DNA from: Comamonadaceae bacterium
GTDB lineage: Bacteria > Pseudomonadota > Gammaproteobacteria > Burkholderiales > Burkholderiaceae_C
Direction: 5' to 3'
Length of the DNA: 17,163 nt
Assembly: GCA_947464665.1 (NCBI GenBank)
Contig: CANHXV010000021.1
Span: 1-17,163, forward strand
Shown: positions 1 through 7,768 of the stretch, in pieces
Layout: the number at the start of each line of letters is the position of its first letter
How positions within the stretch are numbered: position 1 is the stretch's first letter
Made by a program: the position numbers and the translations under genes
The notes under the pieces: generated by a model
Databases searched by the model: none
The model's input: the letters and a program-made list of their open reading frames with translations, nothing else
Told to the model about the DNA's origin: nothing

Positions 1-2744
1 AATATGGGCTTTTTGGCTGGTGTCAATTGAGCCTTCAGAGCATCAAGCTTTCCTGCTTTGTTTTCTGTTGCTAAAAATTCTTCAAACAAAACAGCATGGG
101 CGGCAACAGTGTCTGCCATATCACCTAGACCCATGACCAAAGACTCATCGCGCAGGGTTAAAAGGCACGATGGTTCTAGGCCCACAATGGCAATGCCTTT
201 TTGTGCAAAGGGTAGCAAGGCTTCTAGCAAAGCTTGAGCATGCTCTTTGGCTTTGCTCACTTGTCCGCTGGCCAAGTAGGTGCGGCCACAGCACAGGTGT
301 TGGCCAGGGGCGTCTTGCTGGGTGCGACTGGCAATGTGAACTTGATAGCCCGCCGCAGACAAAACATCGAAGGCCGCCCAAGCGTTTTCAGATTCGAAAT
401 AGCCATTGAAAGTATCGACAAACAAAACCACGGGTTTGCTGGCTGCCAATACTTCTTGTGCCGAAACGCCAACACGCTGGCTGTTGAAAAAATGCTCTTT
501 TTTCCACTCAGGCCATGACCGCTCTGCAGACAGGCCAGTGAGCGATTCTGCCAAGCGGGCCAACCAAGGCCATTGGTTGCGCAGGTTCATAAGGCGTGGC
601 CATTGGGACGCAATGTGCGCGTAGCGTGGCAAATTGGAAATCAGGGTGTCCTTCAAGGGCAGACCATGCTTGGCGTTGTAGTGGTGTTGCACTTCAATTT
701 TCATGCGCGCCATGTCAACGCCGGTAGGGCAATCGCGTTTGCAGCCTTTGCAACCCACACACAGGTCCAAAGCTTCCTTCACCTCTGGGCTTTCTAGGCC
801 GCCTTGGAGTTGGCCACTCAAAGCCAATCTGAGTGTATTGGCCCTGCCGCGCGTGGCATGCACTTCATCGCGCGTAACTCTAAAACTGGGGCACATGGTG
901 CCCGCATCAAATTTTCTGCAAGTGCCATTGTTGTTGCACATTTCCACAGCTTTGGCCAAGCCTTGTGCAGGGTCTTGGCCTGTACCGGGCGCAGTGGTTT
1001 GTTCTGTGGCAGCGTCGTTGTGAACGTTCCAGGCACTCCAATCTAAGGCGGTTTGAATGGGAATGATTTTGTAATTGTTGCCAAAGCGCATGAGCGATGT
1101 GTCGTCCATTTTGGGCGGGTTCACCATGCGGTTGGGGCTGAGCAAGTTGAGCGGGTCGAGGTGCTGTTTGATTTGGCCAAAGGCTTGTTGAATGGCAGGG
1201 CCAAACTGCCACTCAATCCATTCACCTCGGCACAGGCCATCGCCGTGCTCACCGCTGTAGGCGCCTTTGTACTTGCGCACAAGTGCGCTGGCTTCTTCGG
1301 CAATGGCGCGCATTTTTTGCGGGCCATCCCGGCGCATGTCCAAAATTGGTCGCACATGCAAAGTACCTACCGATGCATGGGCATACCAAGTGCCTTTGGT
1401 ACCGTGCTTTTGAAACACTTGTGTTAAGGCATCGGTGTACTCTGCTAAGTGCTCTAAGGGTACAGCGCAGTCTTCAATGAAGCTCACGGGTTTGCCGTCG
1501 CCCTTCAAGCTCATCATGATGTTCAGGCCTGCTTTGCGCACTTCCCACAAGTTTTTTTGTGGCGCATCGTCCACCATTTCCACCACACTGTTGGGCAAGC
1601 CCATGTCGCCCATGAGGGCCACCAATTGTTTCAATTCATGCTTGAGCTTTTCTTTGTCAGAGCCTGCAAATTCAACTAACAAAATGGCTTCAGGGTCGCC
1701 AATGATGGCTGTGCGTATGGTGGCGGCAAAAGCCGGAATTTTCAAAGACAGCTCAATCATGGTTCGATCGACCAATTCCACTGCGGTGAGTGTGCCGCTG
1801 CCTAGCTTGGCAATGTGCTGTGCAGAGTCCATGGCTTTGTAAAAGCTGTTGAAGTTCACAACACCCAATACCTTGGAAGTGGGAAGTTCACTAAGCTTCA
1901 AGTTCAGCGATTGGGTCATGGCCAAGGTGCCTTCACTGCCCACCAACAAATGCGACAGATTGACCTTGCCGTCGGTGGTGTAAGGCCGCACATTTTGGTT
2001 GTCAAAAATATCTAAGTTGTAGCCCGCCACGCGCCTCAACACTTTGGGCCAATGGCTTTGCAGATCAGACTGATGCTGCACAGCCAGTTGTTTGACGAAC
2101 TCACCAATTTGTCTTGCACGACCAGCGCTGTTTTCAAACTGAGAAAAATCGAGCAGCTCGCCATCGCTGAGCCAAGCTTTGGCTCCCAAAACGTTGTGCA
2201 CCATGTTGCCGTAGGCAATGGAGCGGCTGCCGCACGAGTTGTTGCCGGCCATACCACCCAAAGTGGCTTGCGCACTGGTGGAAACATCCACCGGAAACCA
2301 CACACCATGTTTTTTCAATGAAGCATTGAGGGCGTCAAGGGCGATGCCAGGCTGAACTTCTACCGTGCCTGCTGTGAGGTCTAAATTCAGGATATTTCGA
2401 ACATGTTTGCTGTGATCGATGACCAAACCCACGCCAGTGGTTTGACCACACTGGCTAGTGCCGCCGCCTCTAGGAACGATGGGCACCTTCAAGTCGCGGC
2501 AAATGGCCATGGCGGTAGCCACTTCCTCGGGGTGCTTGGGCACAAAAACACCCAAAGGCGTCACTTGATAAATGGAGGCATCGGTGGCGTAGCGGCCGCG
2601 GTCGGCGGCAGAAAACAGCACTTCGCCTTGAGTTTCAGTTTTCAAACGCTTGGCCAAGAGGCCTGCTACTTCGTTGCTGGCAGCGGCAACTTGCTCGTAA
2701 GTTTCAAGCGCTGAGTTTGGTGCGCTGACTGTAGATGTGTTCAT
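1..2744 (-). CDS. FAD-linked D-2-hydroxyacid dehydrogenase with C-terminal 4Fe-4S/CCG domains (GlcD-GlcF fusion, YdiJ-like), C-terminus cut by window edge
   Basis: An open minus-strand frame runs from ATG at 2744 to the window edge, giving 914 codons without a stop. Residues about 60-300 are a FAD-binding-4 (PCMH-type) domain, with the flavin loop GGGTS at 93-97. The FAD-oxidase C-terminal domain follows and carries the substrate-site motif GEHGDG around H500. A ferredoxin-like part holds two cysteine sets: C603, C609 and C618, and C662-x2-C665-x2-C668-x3-C672. A cysteine-rich CCG domain then has CCG at 818-820 and a second ExSC motif with C860. This order matches the roughly 1000-residue YdiJ-type family, so about 100 residues are probably missing. 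Known members oxidise D-2-hydroxy acids (D-lactate, D-2-hydroxyglutarate, glycolate) to 2-oxo acids and pass electrons to the respiratory chain. The substrate here cannot be read from sequence. It is divergent from the aminotransferase, whose acceptor could be such a 2-oxo acid (inference). Confidence 0.93.
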   Translation of the reverse strand, partial: MNTSTVSAPNSALETYEQVAAASNEVAGLLAKRLKTETQGEVLFSAADRGRYATDASIYQVTPLGVFVPKHPEEVATAMAICRDLKVPIVPRGGGTSQCGQTTGVGLVIDHSKHVRNILNLDLTAGTVEVQPGIALDALNASLKKHGVWFPVDVSTSAQATLGGMAGNNSCGSRSIAYGNMVHNVLGAKAWLSDGELLDFSQFENSAGRARQIGEFVKQLAVQHQSDLQSHWPKVLRRVAGYNLDIFDNQNVRPYTTDGKVNLSHLLVGSEGTLAMTQSLNLKLSELPTSKVLGVVNFNSFYKAMDSAQHIAKLGSGTLTAVELVDRTMIELSLKIPAFAATIRTAIIGDPEAILLVEFAGSDKEKLKHELKQLVALMGDMGLPNSVVEMVDDAPQKNLWEVRKAGLNIMMSLKGDGKPVSFIEDCAVPLEHLAEYTDALTQVFQKHGTKGTWYAHASVGTLHVRPILDMRRDGPQKMRAIAEEASALVRKYKGAYSGEHGDGLCRGEWIEWQFGPAIQQAFGQIKQHLDPLNLLSPNRMVNPPKMDDTSLMRFGNNYKIIPIQTALDWSAWNVHNDAATEQTTAPGTGQDPAQGLAKAVEMCNNNGTCRKFDAGTMCPSFRVTRDEVHATRGRANTLRLALSGQLQGGLESPEVKEALDLCVGCKGCKRDCPTGVDMARMKIEVQHHYNAKHGLPLKDTLISNLPRYAHIASQWPRLMNLRNQWPWLARLAESLTGLSAERSWPEWKKEHFFNSQRVGVSAQEVLAASKPVVLFVDTFNGYFESENAWAAFDVLSAAGYQVHIASRTQQDAPGQHLCCGRTYLASGQVSKAKEHAQALLEALLPFAQKGIAIVGLEPSCLLTLRDESLVMGLGDMADTVAAHAVLFEEFLATENKAGKLDALKAQLTPAKKPI

Positions 2745-2785
2745 GGAAGACTGATTCAACAAGAAATACGGGTTTTTCCACATCA

Positions 2786-2802
2786 GGGAAATCGGAATTC
2801 CC
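2786..2802. promoter_or_regulatory. Possible operator in the divergent dehydrogenase/aminotransferase promoter region
   Basis: The 104-bp gap between the two divergent genes (2745-2848) contains the inverted repeat GGGAA-N7-TTCCC. Its position suits a shared operator. The arms are only 5 bp and I recognise no known consensus, so this is a weak call. No convincing -35/-10 pair stands out on either strand. Confidence 0.25.
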
Positions 2803-2848
2803 GCTATTCTGTCGTCAAATTGATATTTATTCTTAGGAACGCTTTTTA

Positions 2849-4063
2849 ATGCTTCAGCTTGACTTCCATCCAACGGGCCGCCACTTCTTGCAAATCCCGG
2901 GCCCTTCACCGGTGCCAGACCGAATTTTGCGGGCCATGAGCTTGCCCACCATCGATCACCGCGGCCCAGAATTTGGTGCACTGGGTTTGAAGCTGATGGC
3001 CAACATGAAGGCTATTTTCAAGACGCAACACCCCGTCATGATTTACCCAGCCTCTGGCACGGGAGCCTGGGAAGCGGCATTGGTCAATACCTTGAGTGCC
3101 GGCGATCACGTGCTCATGTACGAGACGGGGCACTTTGCTTCTTTGTGGTTCAAGCTGGCCGCCCGTTTAGGGATTAAGGCCGAGCTGTTGGGTCTGCCAG
3201 GTGCAGAAGGTTGGCGCCAAGGTGTAGACGCTCACAAAATTGAAGCGCGCTTGAAGCAAGACACTTCCCACAGCATCAAGGCGGTGTGTGTGGTGCATAA
3301 CGAAACCTCCACAGGTGTCACGAGCGACATTGCGGCTGTGCGCCGTGCCATTGACAACGCCAAACATCCTGCCCTGCTCATGGTGGACACCATTTCAGGC
3401 TTGGCATCAGCCGATTACAGGCATGACGAGTGGGGCGTTGATGTGACTGTCAGTGGCTCGCAAAAAGGCTTGATGTTGCCGCCCGGCATGAGCTTTAATG
3501 CGCTCTCGCCCAAGGCCATAGAGGCTAGCAAAAAATCGACCCTGCCCAAATCTTTTTGGGCTTGGGATGAGATGCTGGAAATCAACAAATCGGGCTACTA
3601 CCCGTACACACCCAATACAAATTTAATGTATGGCCTCAGTGAGGCTTGCGACATGATTTTGGGGCAGGGCTTGGACGTGGTTTTCAAGCGCCATGTGCGA
3701 TGGGGTGAGGGCGTTCGCGCAGGGGTGCGTGCCTGGGGCTTGCCTATTCAATGTGCCGACCCTGCGTTGTACTCACCTATTTTGACCGGTGTCATGACGC
3801 CAGATGGCATCGATGCAGACGCAGTGCGCAAAATCATTTACGAACGATTTGATTGTTCCTTAGGCACCGGTCTGGGTAAAGTCAAAGGCAAGATGTTTCG
3901 CATTGGACACCTGGGCGATTGCAATGACCTGACCTTGATTGCTGCACTTTCTGCTTGCGAGATGGGCTTGAAGTTGAGCGGTGTTCAACTGAAGGGCTCG
4001 GGCGTTCAAGCCGCCATGGATTACTTTTCAGCCAACCCTGTTCCAGCCCTCATTCAAAATTGA
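2849..4063 (+). CDS. Serine--glyoxylate-type aminotransferase (class V, PLP-dependent)
   Basis: This 404-residue protein has the usual length and features of the alanine/serine--glyoxylate aminotransferase family (class V, fold type I). The N-terminus has GPSPVPDRIL and TIDHRGPEF, then ASGTGAWEAA as the cofactor phosphate-binding loop. D180, in VDTISG, should pair with the pyridine nitrogen. K206, in GSQKGLMLPPG, is the expected Schiff-base lysine. The motifs resemble methylotroph serine--glyoxylate enzymes (SgaA) more than phosphonate transaminases. The family moves an amino group from serine or alanine to glyoxylate, making glycine plus hydroxypyruvate or pyruvate. ATG 2849 is preceded by AGGA at 2836-2839. 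The downstream Bug gene's Shine-Dalgarno overlaps this gene's stop, so the two are probably co-transcribed. The family call is firm; the in vivo amino donor and acceptor are inferred. Confidence 0.93.
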   Translation: MLQLDFHPTGRHFLQIPGPSPVPDRILRAMSLPTIDHRGPEFGALGLKLMANMKAIFKTQHPVMIYPASGTGAWEAALVNTLSAGDHVLMYETGHFASLWFKLAARLGIKAELLGLPGAEGWRQGVDAHKIEARLKQDTSHSIKAVCVVHNETSTGVTSDIAAVRRAIDNAKHPALLMVDTISGLASADYRHDEWGVDVTVSGSQKGLMLPPGMSFNALSPKAIEASKKSTLPKSFWAWDEMLEINKSGYYPYTPNTNLMYGLSEACDMILGQGLDVVFKRHVRWGEGVRAGVRAWGLPIQCADPALYSPILTGVMTPDGIDADAVRKIIYERFDCSLGTGLGKVKGKMFRIGHLGDCNDLTLIAALSACEMGLKLSGVQLKGSGVQAAMDYFSANPVPALIQN

Positions 4064-4074
4064 AGGACGTCCAC

Positions 4075-5052
4075 ATGAAACGCAGAACTCTCCTCCAAGC
4101 CGCGGCCGCATCTGCAACCACGCTTGCCACACCCATGATCAAGGCCCAAACTTTGCCAACGGGGCCCATCCGAATTGTGGTGGGATTCCCTCCTGGAGGT
4201 GGAACCGATGCGTTGGCCCGAGTGTTGGCCCAAAAACTTCAAGCCATGTGGAATATCACCATCGTGATCGACAACAAGGCGGGTGCGGCAGGGGTCATTG
4301 CCGCAGACTTTGTGGCCAAGCAGCCTGCTGATGGCAATACTTTGCTCATGGCGCACATCAACAGCCATGCCTTGGCGGTGAGCTTGCAACCCAAACTGGG
4401 CTACAACGTCGAGCGCGATTTTTCCCCCATTGGCTTGGTGGGTGTGACTCCCAATTTGCTTATTTGCAATGAATCACAGCCGGCTAAAAATGTGAAAGAT
4501 TTGATTGCCTTGTGCAAACAAAACCCAGGCCGCATCAGCTTTGCTTCTGCGGGCGGTGGTTCGGCGCAGCACTTGGCCTTGGAAATGTTCAAGCTGCGCG
4601 CTGGCATCGATGCCTTGCATGTGCCCTACAAAGGCTCGGGCCCCGCGCTCACAGACTTGATCGGTGGTCAAGTTCAATATTGTTTTGAAACCATGACATC
4701 TGCCACACCGCATGTGAAAAGCGGCAAAGCCATTGCACTGGCACAAACACGAACCAAGCGCGCCAAAGGCCACCCCAATGTGCCCACCATGGACGAGCAA
4801 GGCTTCCAAGGATTTGACGCCACCACTTGGTACGGCTTGGTGGGTCCTGGCCGCATGAACCCCTCTTTTGTGAAGCGCATCAACGAAGACATGAACAAAG
4901 TCATGGCCATGCCCGATGTGATGGAAAAATTTGAACAATATGGCGCAGAAGATGGTGGTGGCTCTCCCGAGCGCTTTGCCGAATTCATGCGCAATGAAAC
5001 GCAAAAGTGGGCAAGGGTTGTGAAAGAAGCCAAGGTTCAGGTCGACGCCTAA
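4075..5052 (+). CDS. Bug/TctC-family periplasmic solute-binding protein, Tat-like leader
   Basis: This 325-residue protein belongs to the Bug family of periplasmic receptors, which bind carboxylates and other small solutes, classically for tripartite tricarboxylate transporters. The leader starts KRRTLLQ, followed by an alanine-rich segment and a likely cleavage near residue 24. The twin arginine suggests Tat export. The mature protein shows the family hallmarks: PIRIVVGFPPGGGTD (residues 31-45), a VIDNKAGAAG segment, HVPYKGSGPALTDLIGGQV, and a C-terminal KWARVVKEAKV. I chose ATG 4075 because AAGGA (4063-4067) lies just upstream and the leader begins there; the frame is open further upstream, but that part overlaps the aminotransferase. 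No TctA or TctB membrane subunit lies in the window, so it is an orphan receptor here. The ligand is unknown. Confidence 0.92.
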   Translation: MKRRTLLQAAAASATTLATPMIKAQTLPTGPIRIVVGFPPGGGTDALARVLAQKLQAMWNITIVIDNKAGAAGVIAADFVAKQPADGNTLLMAHINSHALAVSLQPKLGYNVERDFSPIGLVGVTPNLLICNESQPAKNVKDLIALCKQNPGRISFASAGGGSAQHLALEMFKLRAGIDALHVPYKGSGPALTDLIGGQVQYCFETMTSATPHVKSGKAIALAQTRTKRAKGHPNVPTMDEQGFQGFDATTWYGLVGPGRMNPSFVKRINEDMNKVMAMPDVMEKFEQYGAEDGGGSPERFAEFMRNETQKWARVVKEAKVQVDA

Positions 5053-5055
5053 TCC

Positions 5056-6417
5056 ATGGTTCAAGATGTTTTGCGAATCGGTGCTGGCGCAGGCTATGCG
5101 GGCGACCGCATCCCACCTGCGCTGGCCTTGGCAGAAAAAGGCCAACTTGATTATTTGGTCTTTGAGTGTTTGGCCGAGCGAACCATTGCACTGGCACAGT
5201 TAGAAAAAATTCAAAATCCGATGCGAGGTTTTGACCCCTTGCTTTCGGCGCGCATGAAAGCTGTGTTGCCAGCCTGTATGGCGCATGGCACTCGCATTAT
5301 CACCAACATGGGCGCAGCCAACCCATTGCAGGCTGGCAAAGAAGTGTTAGCAGTTGCCAAAGCGCTAGGGCTCCACCAACTCAAGGTGGCTGTGGTGTTG
5401 GGAGATGATGTGCTGGCAATGTTGCAGACACAATATCTCTCTGAGCCCTTAATGGACAGCTCGCAAACTGTTGCAGACATTCAAGCCTTGTTGGTCTCTG
5501 CCAATGCCTATCTGGGCGCGGAGGCTCTATTGCCCGCGCTGCAAACAGATGCGCACGTCATCATCAGCGGTCGGGTAGCCGATCCCGCATTATTTTTAGC
5601 ACCGCTCATGCACCATTTTCAATGGCGTGCGGATGATTGGCCATTATTGGGCAAAGGCGTTATGGTGGGACATTTGCTTGAATGCGCTGCCCAAATTACA
5701 GGTGGCTATTTTGCCGATCCTGGTTACAAGGATGTTCCTAATTTGGCGCAGCTGGGCTATCCCTTGGCGGAGGTGAGTGTCAGCGGTGATGTGATCATTA
5801 CCAAACTGGCAGATGACGGCGGTTGTGTCACGGTGCAAACTTGTACAGAACAATTGCTTTATGAAATCGAAGACCCCACTCAATACTTCCAACCCGACGT
5901 GGTGGCTGATTTTTCGCAAGTGCAACTTGTGCAAGTGGGTACTGACAGAGTGCAAGCAATGGGTGCCAGTGGAACCACTCGGCCCGACACCCTCAAAGTG
6001 ACCTTAGGGTATCGCAATGGATTTGTAGGTGAAGGGCAAATGTCTTATGCAGGTCCAGGCGCGAAGGCCAGAGGGCAGTTGGCATTGGATGTGGTGAAAG
6101 CCCGATTGGCCGAATCAGGTTACGACCATTTCGAGGCGCGCTATGACCTCATTGGTGTGAACGCCATCTTGGGAGACGCGCTGCCAAACTGTGAACCTGC
6201 AGAAGTGCGGGCCAGAATTGCGGTGCGCGTGAACACTCAGGCGCAGGCACTGCATGTGGCCAATGAAGTGGAGGCCCTGTACACCAATGGGCCTGCTTCT
6301 GGGGGTGGTGCCAGCAAATCGGTGCGTGAAGTGATCGCTGTGGCATCGATGCTCATGCCCCGAAGCGCCATTCAAACTCAAACCGTGCTACTAGTCGAAT
6401 CTGAGGCGCTGGCCTGA
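5056..6417 (+). CDS. AtuA-family (DUF1446) acyclic terpene utilisation-like protein, N-terminal/main subunit
   Basis: This 453-residue protein opens with RIGAGAGYAGDRI and a segment reading DYLVFECLAERTIALAQ. Both are hallmarks of the AtuA/DUF1446 family. GGYFADPGYKDVPNL and VSGDVIITK are further family-like blocks in the middle. AtuA was first described in the acyclic terpene (citronellol/geraniol) pathway of Pseudomonas, but the family is much wider and its reaction is poorly defined. Many homologues carry an extra C-terminal domain of about 100 residues; here that domain is the separate next ORF, one base after this stop. ATG 5056 begins three bases after the Bug stop without a strong Shine-Dalgarno, so translational coupling is likely. 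Terpene breakdown is not supported: no acyl-CoA carboxylase (AtuC/AtuF-like) gene is nearby. Confidence 0.88.
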   Translation: MVQDVLRIGAGAGYAGDRIPPALALAEKGQLDYLVFECLAERTIALAQLEKIQNPMRGFDPLLSARMKAVLPACMAHGTRIITNMGAANPLQAGKEVLAVAKALGLHQLKVAVVLGDDVLAMLQTQYLSEPLMDSSQTVADIQALLVSANAYLGAEALLPALQTDAHVIISGRVADPALFLAPLMHHFQWRADDWPLLGKGVMVGHLLECAAQITGGYFADPGYKDVPNLAQLGYPLAEVSVSGDVIITKLADDGGCVTVQTCTEQLLYEIEDPTQYFQPDVVADFSQVQLVQVGTDRVQAMGASGTTRPDTLKVTLGYRNGFVGEGQMSYAGPGAKARGQLALDVVKARLAESGYDHFEARYDLIGVNAILGDALPNCEPAEVRARIAVRVNTQAQALHVANEVEALYTNGPASGGGASKSVREVIAVASMLMPRSAIQTQTVLLVESEALA

Positions 6418-6418
6418 C

Positions 6419-6721
6419 ATGTTGTTAAGAGACATTGCACACACCCGAACGGGTGACAAGGGCGACCGATCTACCATCTCGGTCATTGCGTATGATCGAA
6501 AAAATTTTGAGTTGCTTGAGAAATGTCTGACCCCCGAAAAAGTGCTGGCGCATTTTGAGGGTATTGCGATGGGGCCTGTATTTCGTTATAGCTTGCCGCA
6601 ACTTGGGGCGCTTAATTTTGTGATGCACAATGCTTTAGGTGGCGGCGTAACGCGTTCCTTGGCTCTTGATCCACACGGAAAATGTCTGAGTGCCAAACTG
6701 CTCAGTCTTGAGATTGAATAA
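6419..6721 (+). CDS. Small AtuA C-terminal-domain-like protein
   Basis: This 100-residue protein has the motif AHTRTGDKGDRS near the N-terminus (residues 7-18) and a conserved-looking NFVMHNALGGGVTRSL segment in the second half. These fit the small domain that follows DUF1446/AtuA in fused homologues. ATG 6419 follows the upstream TGA after a single base and sits in a different frame. It therefore looks like a genuine split pair, probably translationally coupled and acting as a complex, rather than a simple broken fusion. It has no signal peptide or membrane segment and should be cytoplasmic. Its biochemical role is not known to me. Confidence 0.87.
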   Translation: MLLRDIAHTRTGDKGDRSTISVIAYDRKNFELLEKCLTPEKVLAHFEGIAMGPVFRYSLPQLGALNFVMHNALGGGVTRSLALDPHGKCLSAKLLSLEIE

Positions 6722-6748
6722 ACTTGTTTTGATTTTTTTGGAGATACT

Positions 6749-7741
6749 ATGAAAAATAGTCGCACAGTTGGTTTGAAAAAAAGTTTGCTTAGCGTATTTT
6801 TAGGCTTAGGCGTCGCACTGACGGCCTCGCAAGCCCATGCGCAGGCCTATCCCAATAAACCCATCAAGGCCATCGTGCCCTTTGCTGCTGGCAGTGCCAC
6901 AGATCAAATTGGCAGAGCCTTTGCACAAAAAATGTCAGAGGTTTTGGGTCAGCCCATTGTGGTTGAAAACAAAGCTGGTGTGAATGGCATGTTGGGCGCT
7001 GATGCAGTGGCCAAATCGGCACCCGATGGCTACACCATCCTGATCGGTACCAACAGCACCAATGCGGCCCTCAAAAGCCTCATGAAGAAATTGCCATACG
7101 ACCAAGAAACCGCTTTTGCACCCATTGGCTACATGGGCTCGGTACCTCTTATTGTGGCGGTGAACAACGACGTGCCTGCTAAGAATTTAAAAGAGTTTGT
7201 GGACATGGCAAAAGCAAAGCCAACAGCAGTGACATTTGCCAGTGCCAGCACATCGCAATTGGTTTCCTCAGAAATGTTGGCCAGCATGGCCGGTATTCAA
7301 ATGACGCACGTCCCCTACAAGAGTGGCCCAGCCGCTATGACCGACCTGATTGGTGGTCAGGTCAACATGTTTACCGCCGACTTTGCGGTGATGTTGCCCC
7401 AAGTGAAGGGCGGCAAAATTCGCGGCTTGGCCGTGACTTCTACGCAGCGTTCCAAAGCCATACCTGAGCTGCCCACAGTGAACGAAGCACTCGGTTTGAA
7501 AGACTATGAACTGATTGCTTACTTCGCCATGTTTGCACCAGCGGGCACACCGGCCGACATGATTCAAAAACTCAATGCTGCTTTGAATGCTGCTGCCAAC
7601 GACAAAGCCATTCTTGAGAGATTCTCTGCGCTGGGTTTTGAAACTGCACCTGGCTCACCTGATGCTTTGGCACAGCGCTCAAAGACTGAAACTGCCAAGT
7701 GGGCCAAAGCCATTCGCGAAGCAAAAATTGAAGCGCAGTAA
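6749..7741 (+). CDS. Bug/TctC-family periplasmic solute-binding protein, Sec leader
   Basis: This second Bug-family receptor has 330 residues. It carries a classic Sec signal peptide: KK near residues 10-11, a hydrophobic core at about 12-25, and AHA|Q cleavage near 31/32. The mature N-terminus reads YPNKPIKAIVPFAAGSATD, then VVENKAGVNGMLGAD, HVPYKSGPAAMTDLIGGQV and a C-terminal KWAKAIREAKIEAQ. The first ligand loop is GSATD where the upstream paralogue has GGGTD. The family uses this loop to hold ligand carboxylates, so the two receptors may differ in ligand (inference). GGAG at 6740-6743 is a strong ribosome site for ATG 6749. It lies 27 bp after the AtuA-like pair in the same direction. 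No TctAB membrane partner is present. Confidence 0.93.
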   Translation: MKNSRTVGLKKSLLSVFLGLGVALTASQAHAQAYPNKPIKAIVPFAAGSATDQIGRAFAQKMSEVLGQPIVVENKAGVNGMLGADAVAKSAPDGYTILIGTNSTNAALKSLMKKLPYDQETAFAPIGYMGSVPLIVAVNNDVPAKNLKEFVDMAKAKPTAVTFASASTSQLVSSEMLASMAGIQMTHVPYKSGPAAMTDLIGGQVNMFTADFAVMLPQVKGGKIRGLAVTSTQRSKAIPELPTVNEALGLKDYELIAYFAMFAPAGTPADMIQKLNAALNAAANDKAILERFSALGFETAPGSPDALAQRSKTETAKWAKAIREAKIEAQ

Positions 7742-7768
7742 TCAGCCAAGCTTGCCCATATTTTTGTA

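Noticed and set aside
170..2714. Several plus-strand reading frames of 70-135 codons opposite the dehydrogenase
   Set aside because: The opposite strand is one continuous frame with recognisable flavin and Fe-S motifs; these plus-strand frames show no family features.
3955..4074. Upstream extension of the first Bug gene by 40 codons
   Set aside because: It lies within the aminotransferase coding region; the twin-arginine leader and AAGGA site mark ATG 4075 as the start.
4474..5145. A 223-codon minus-strand frame opposite the first Bug gene
   Set aside because: It is fully covered by the well-supported Bug gene and the AtuA start, and its translation shows no family motif, only His/Cys-rich shadow composition.
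5056..6721. A frameshift-broken single AtuA gene
   Set aside because: Both halves have full motifs and clean start and stop codons one base apart, which fits a genuine split pair better; a sequencing error cannot be fully excluded.
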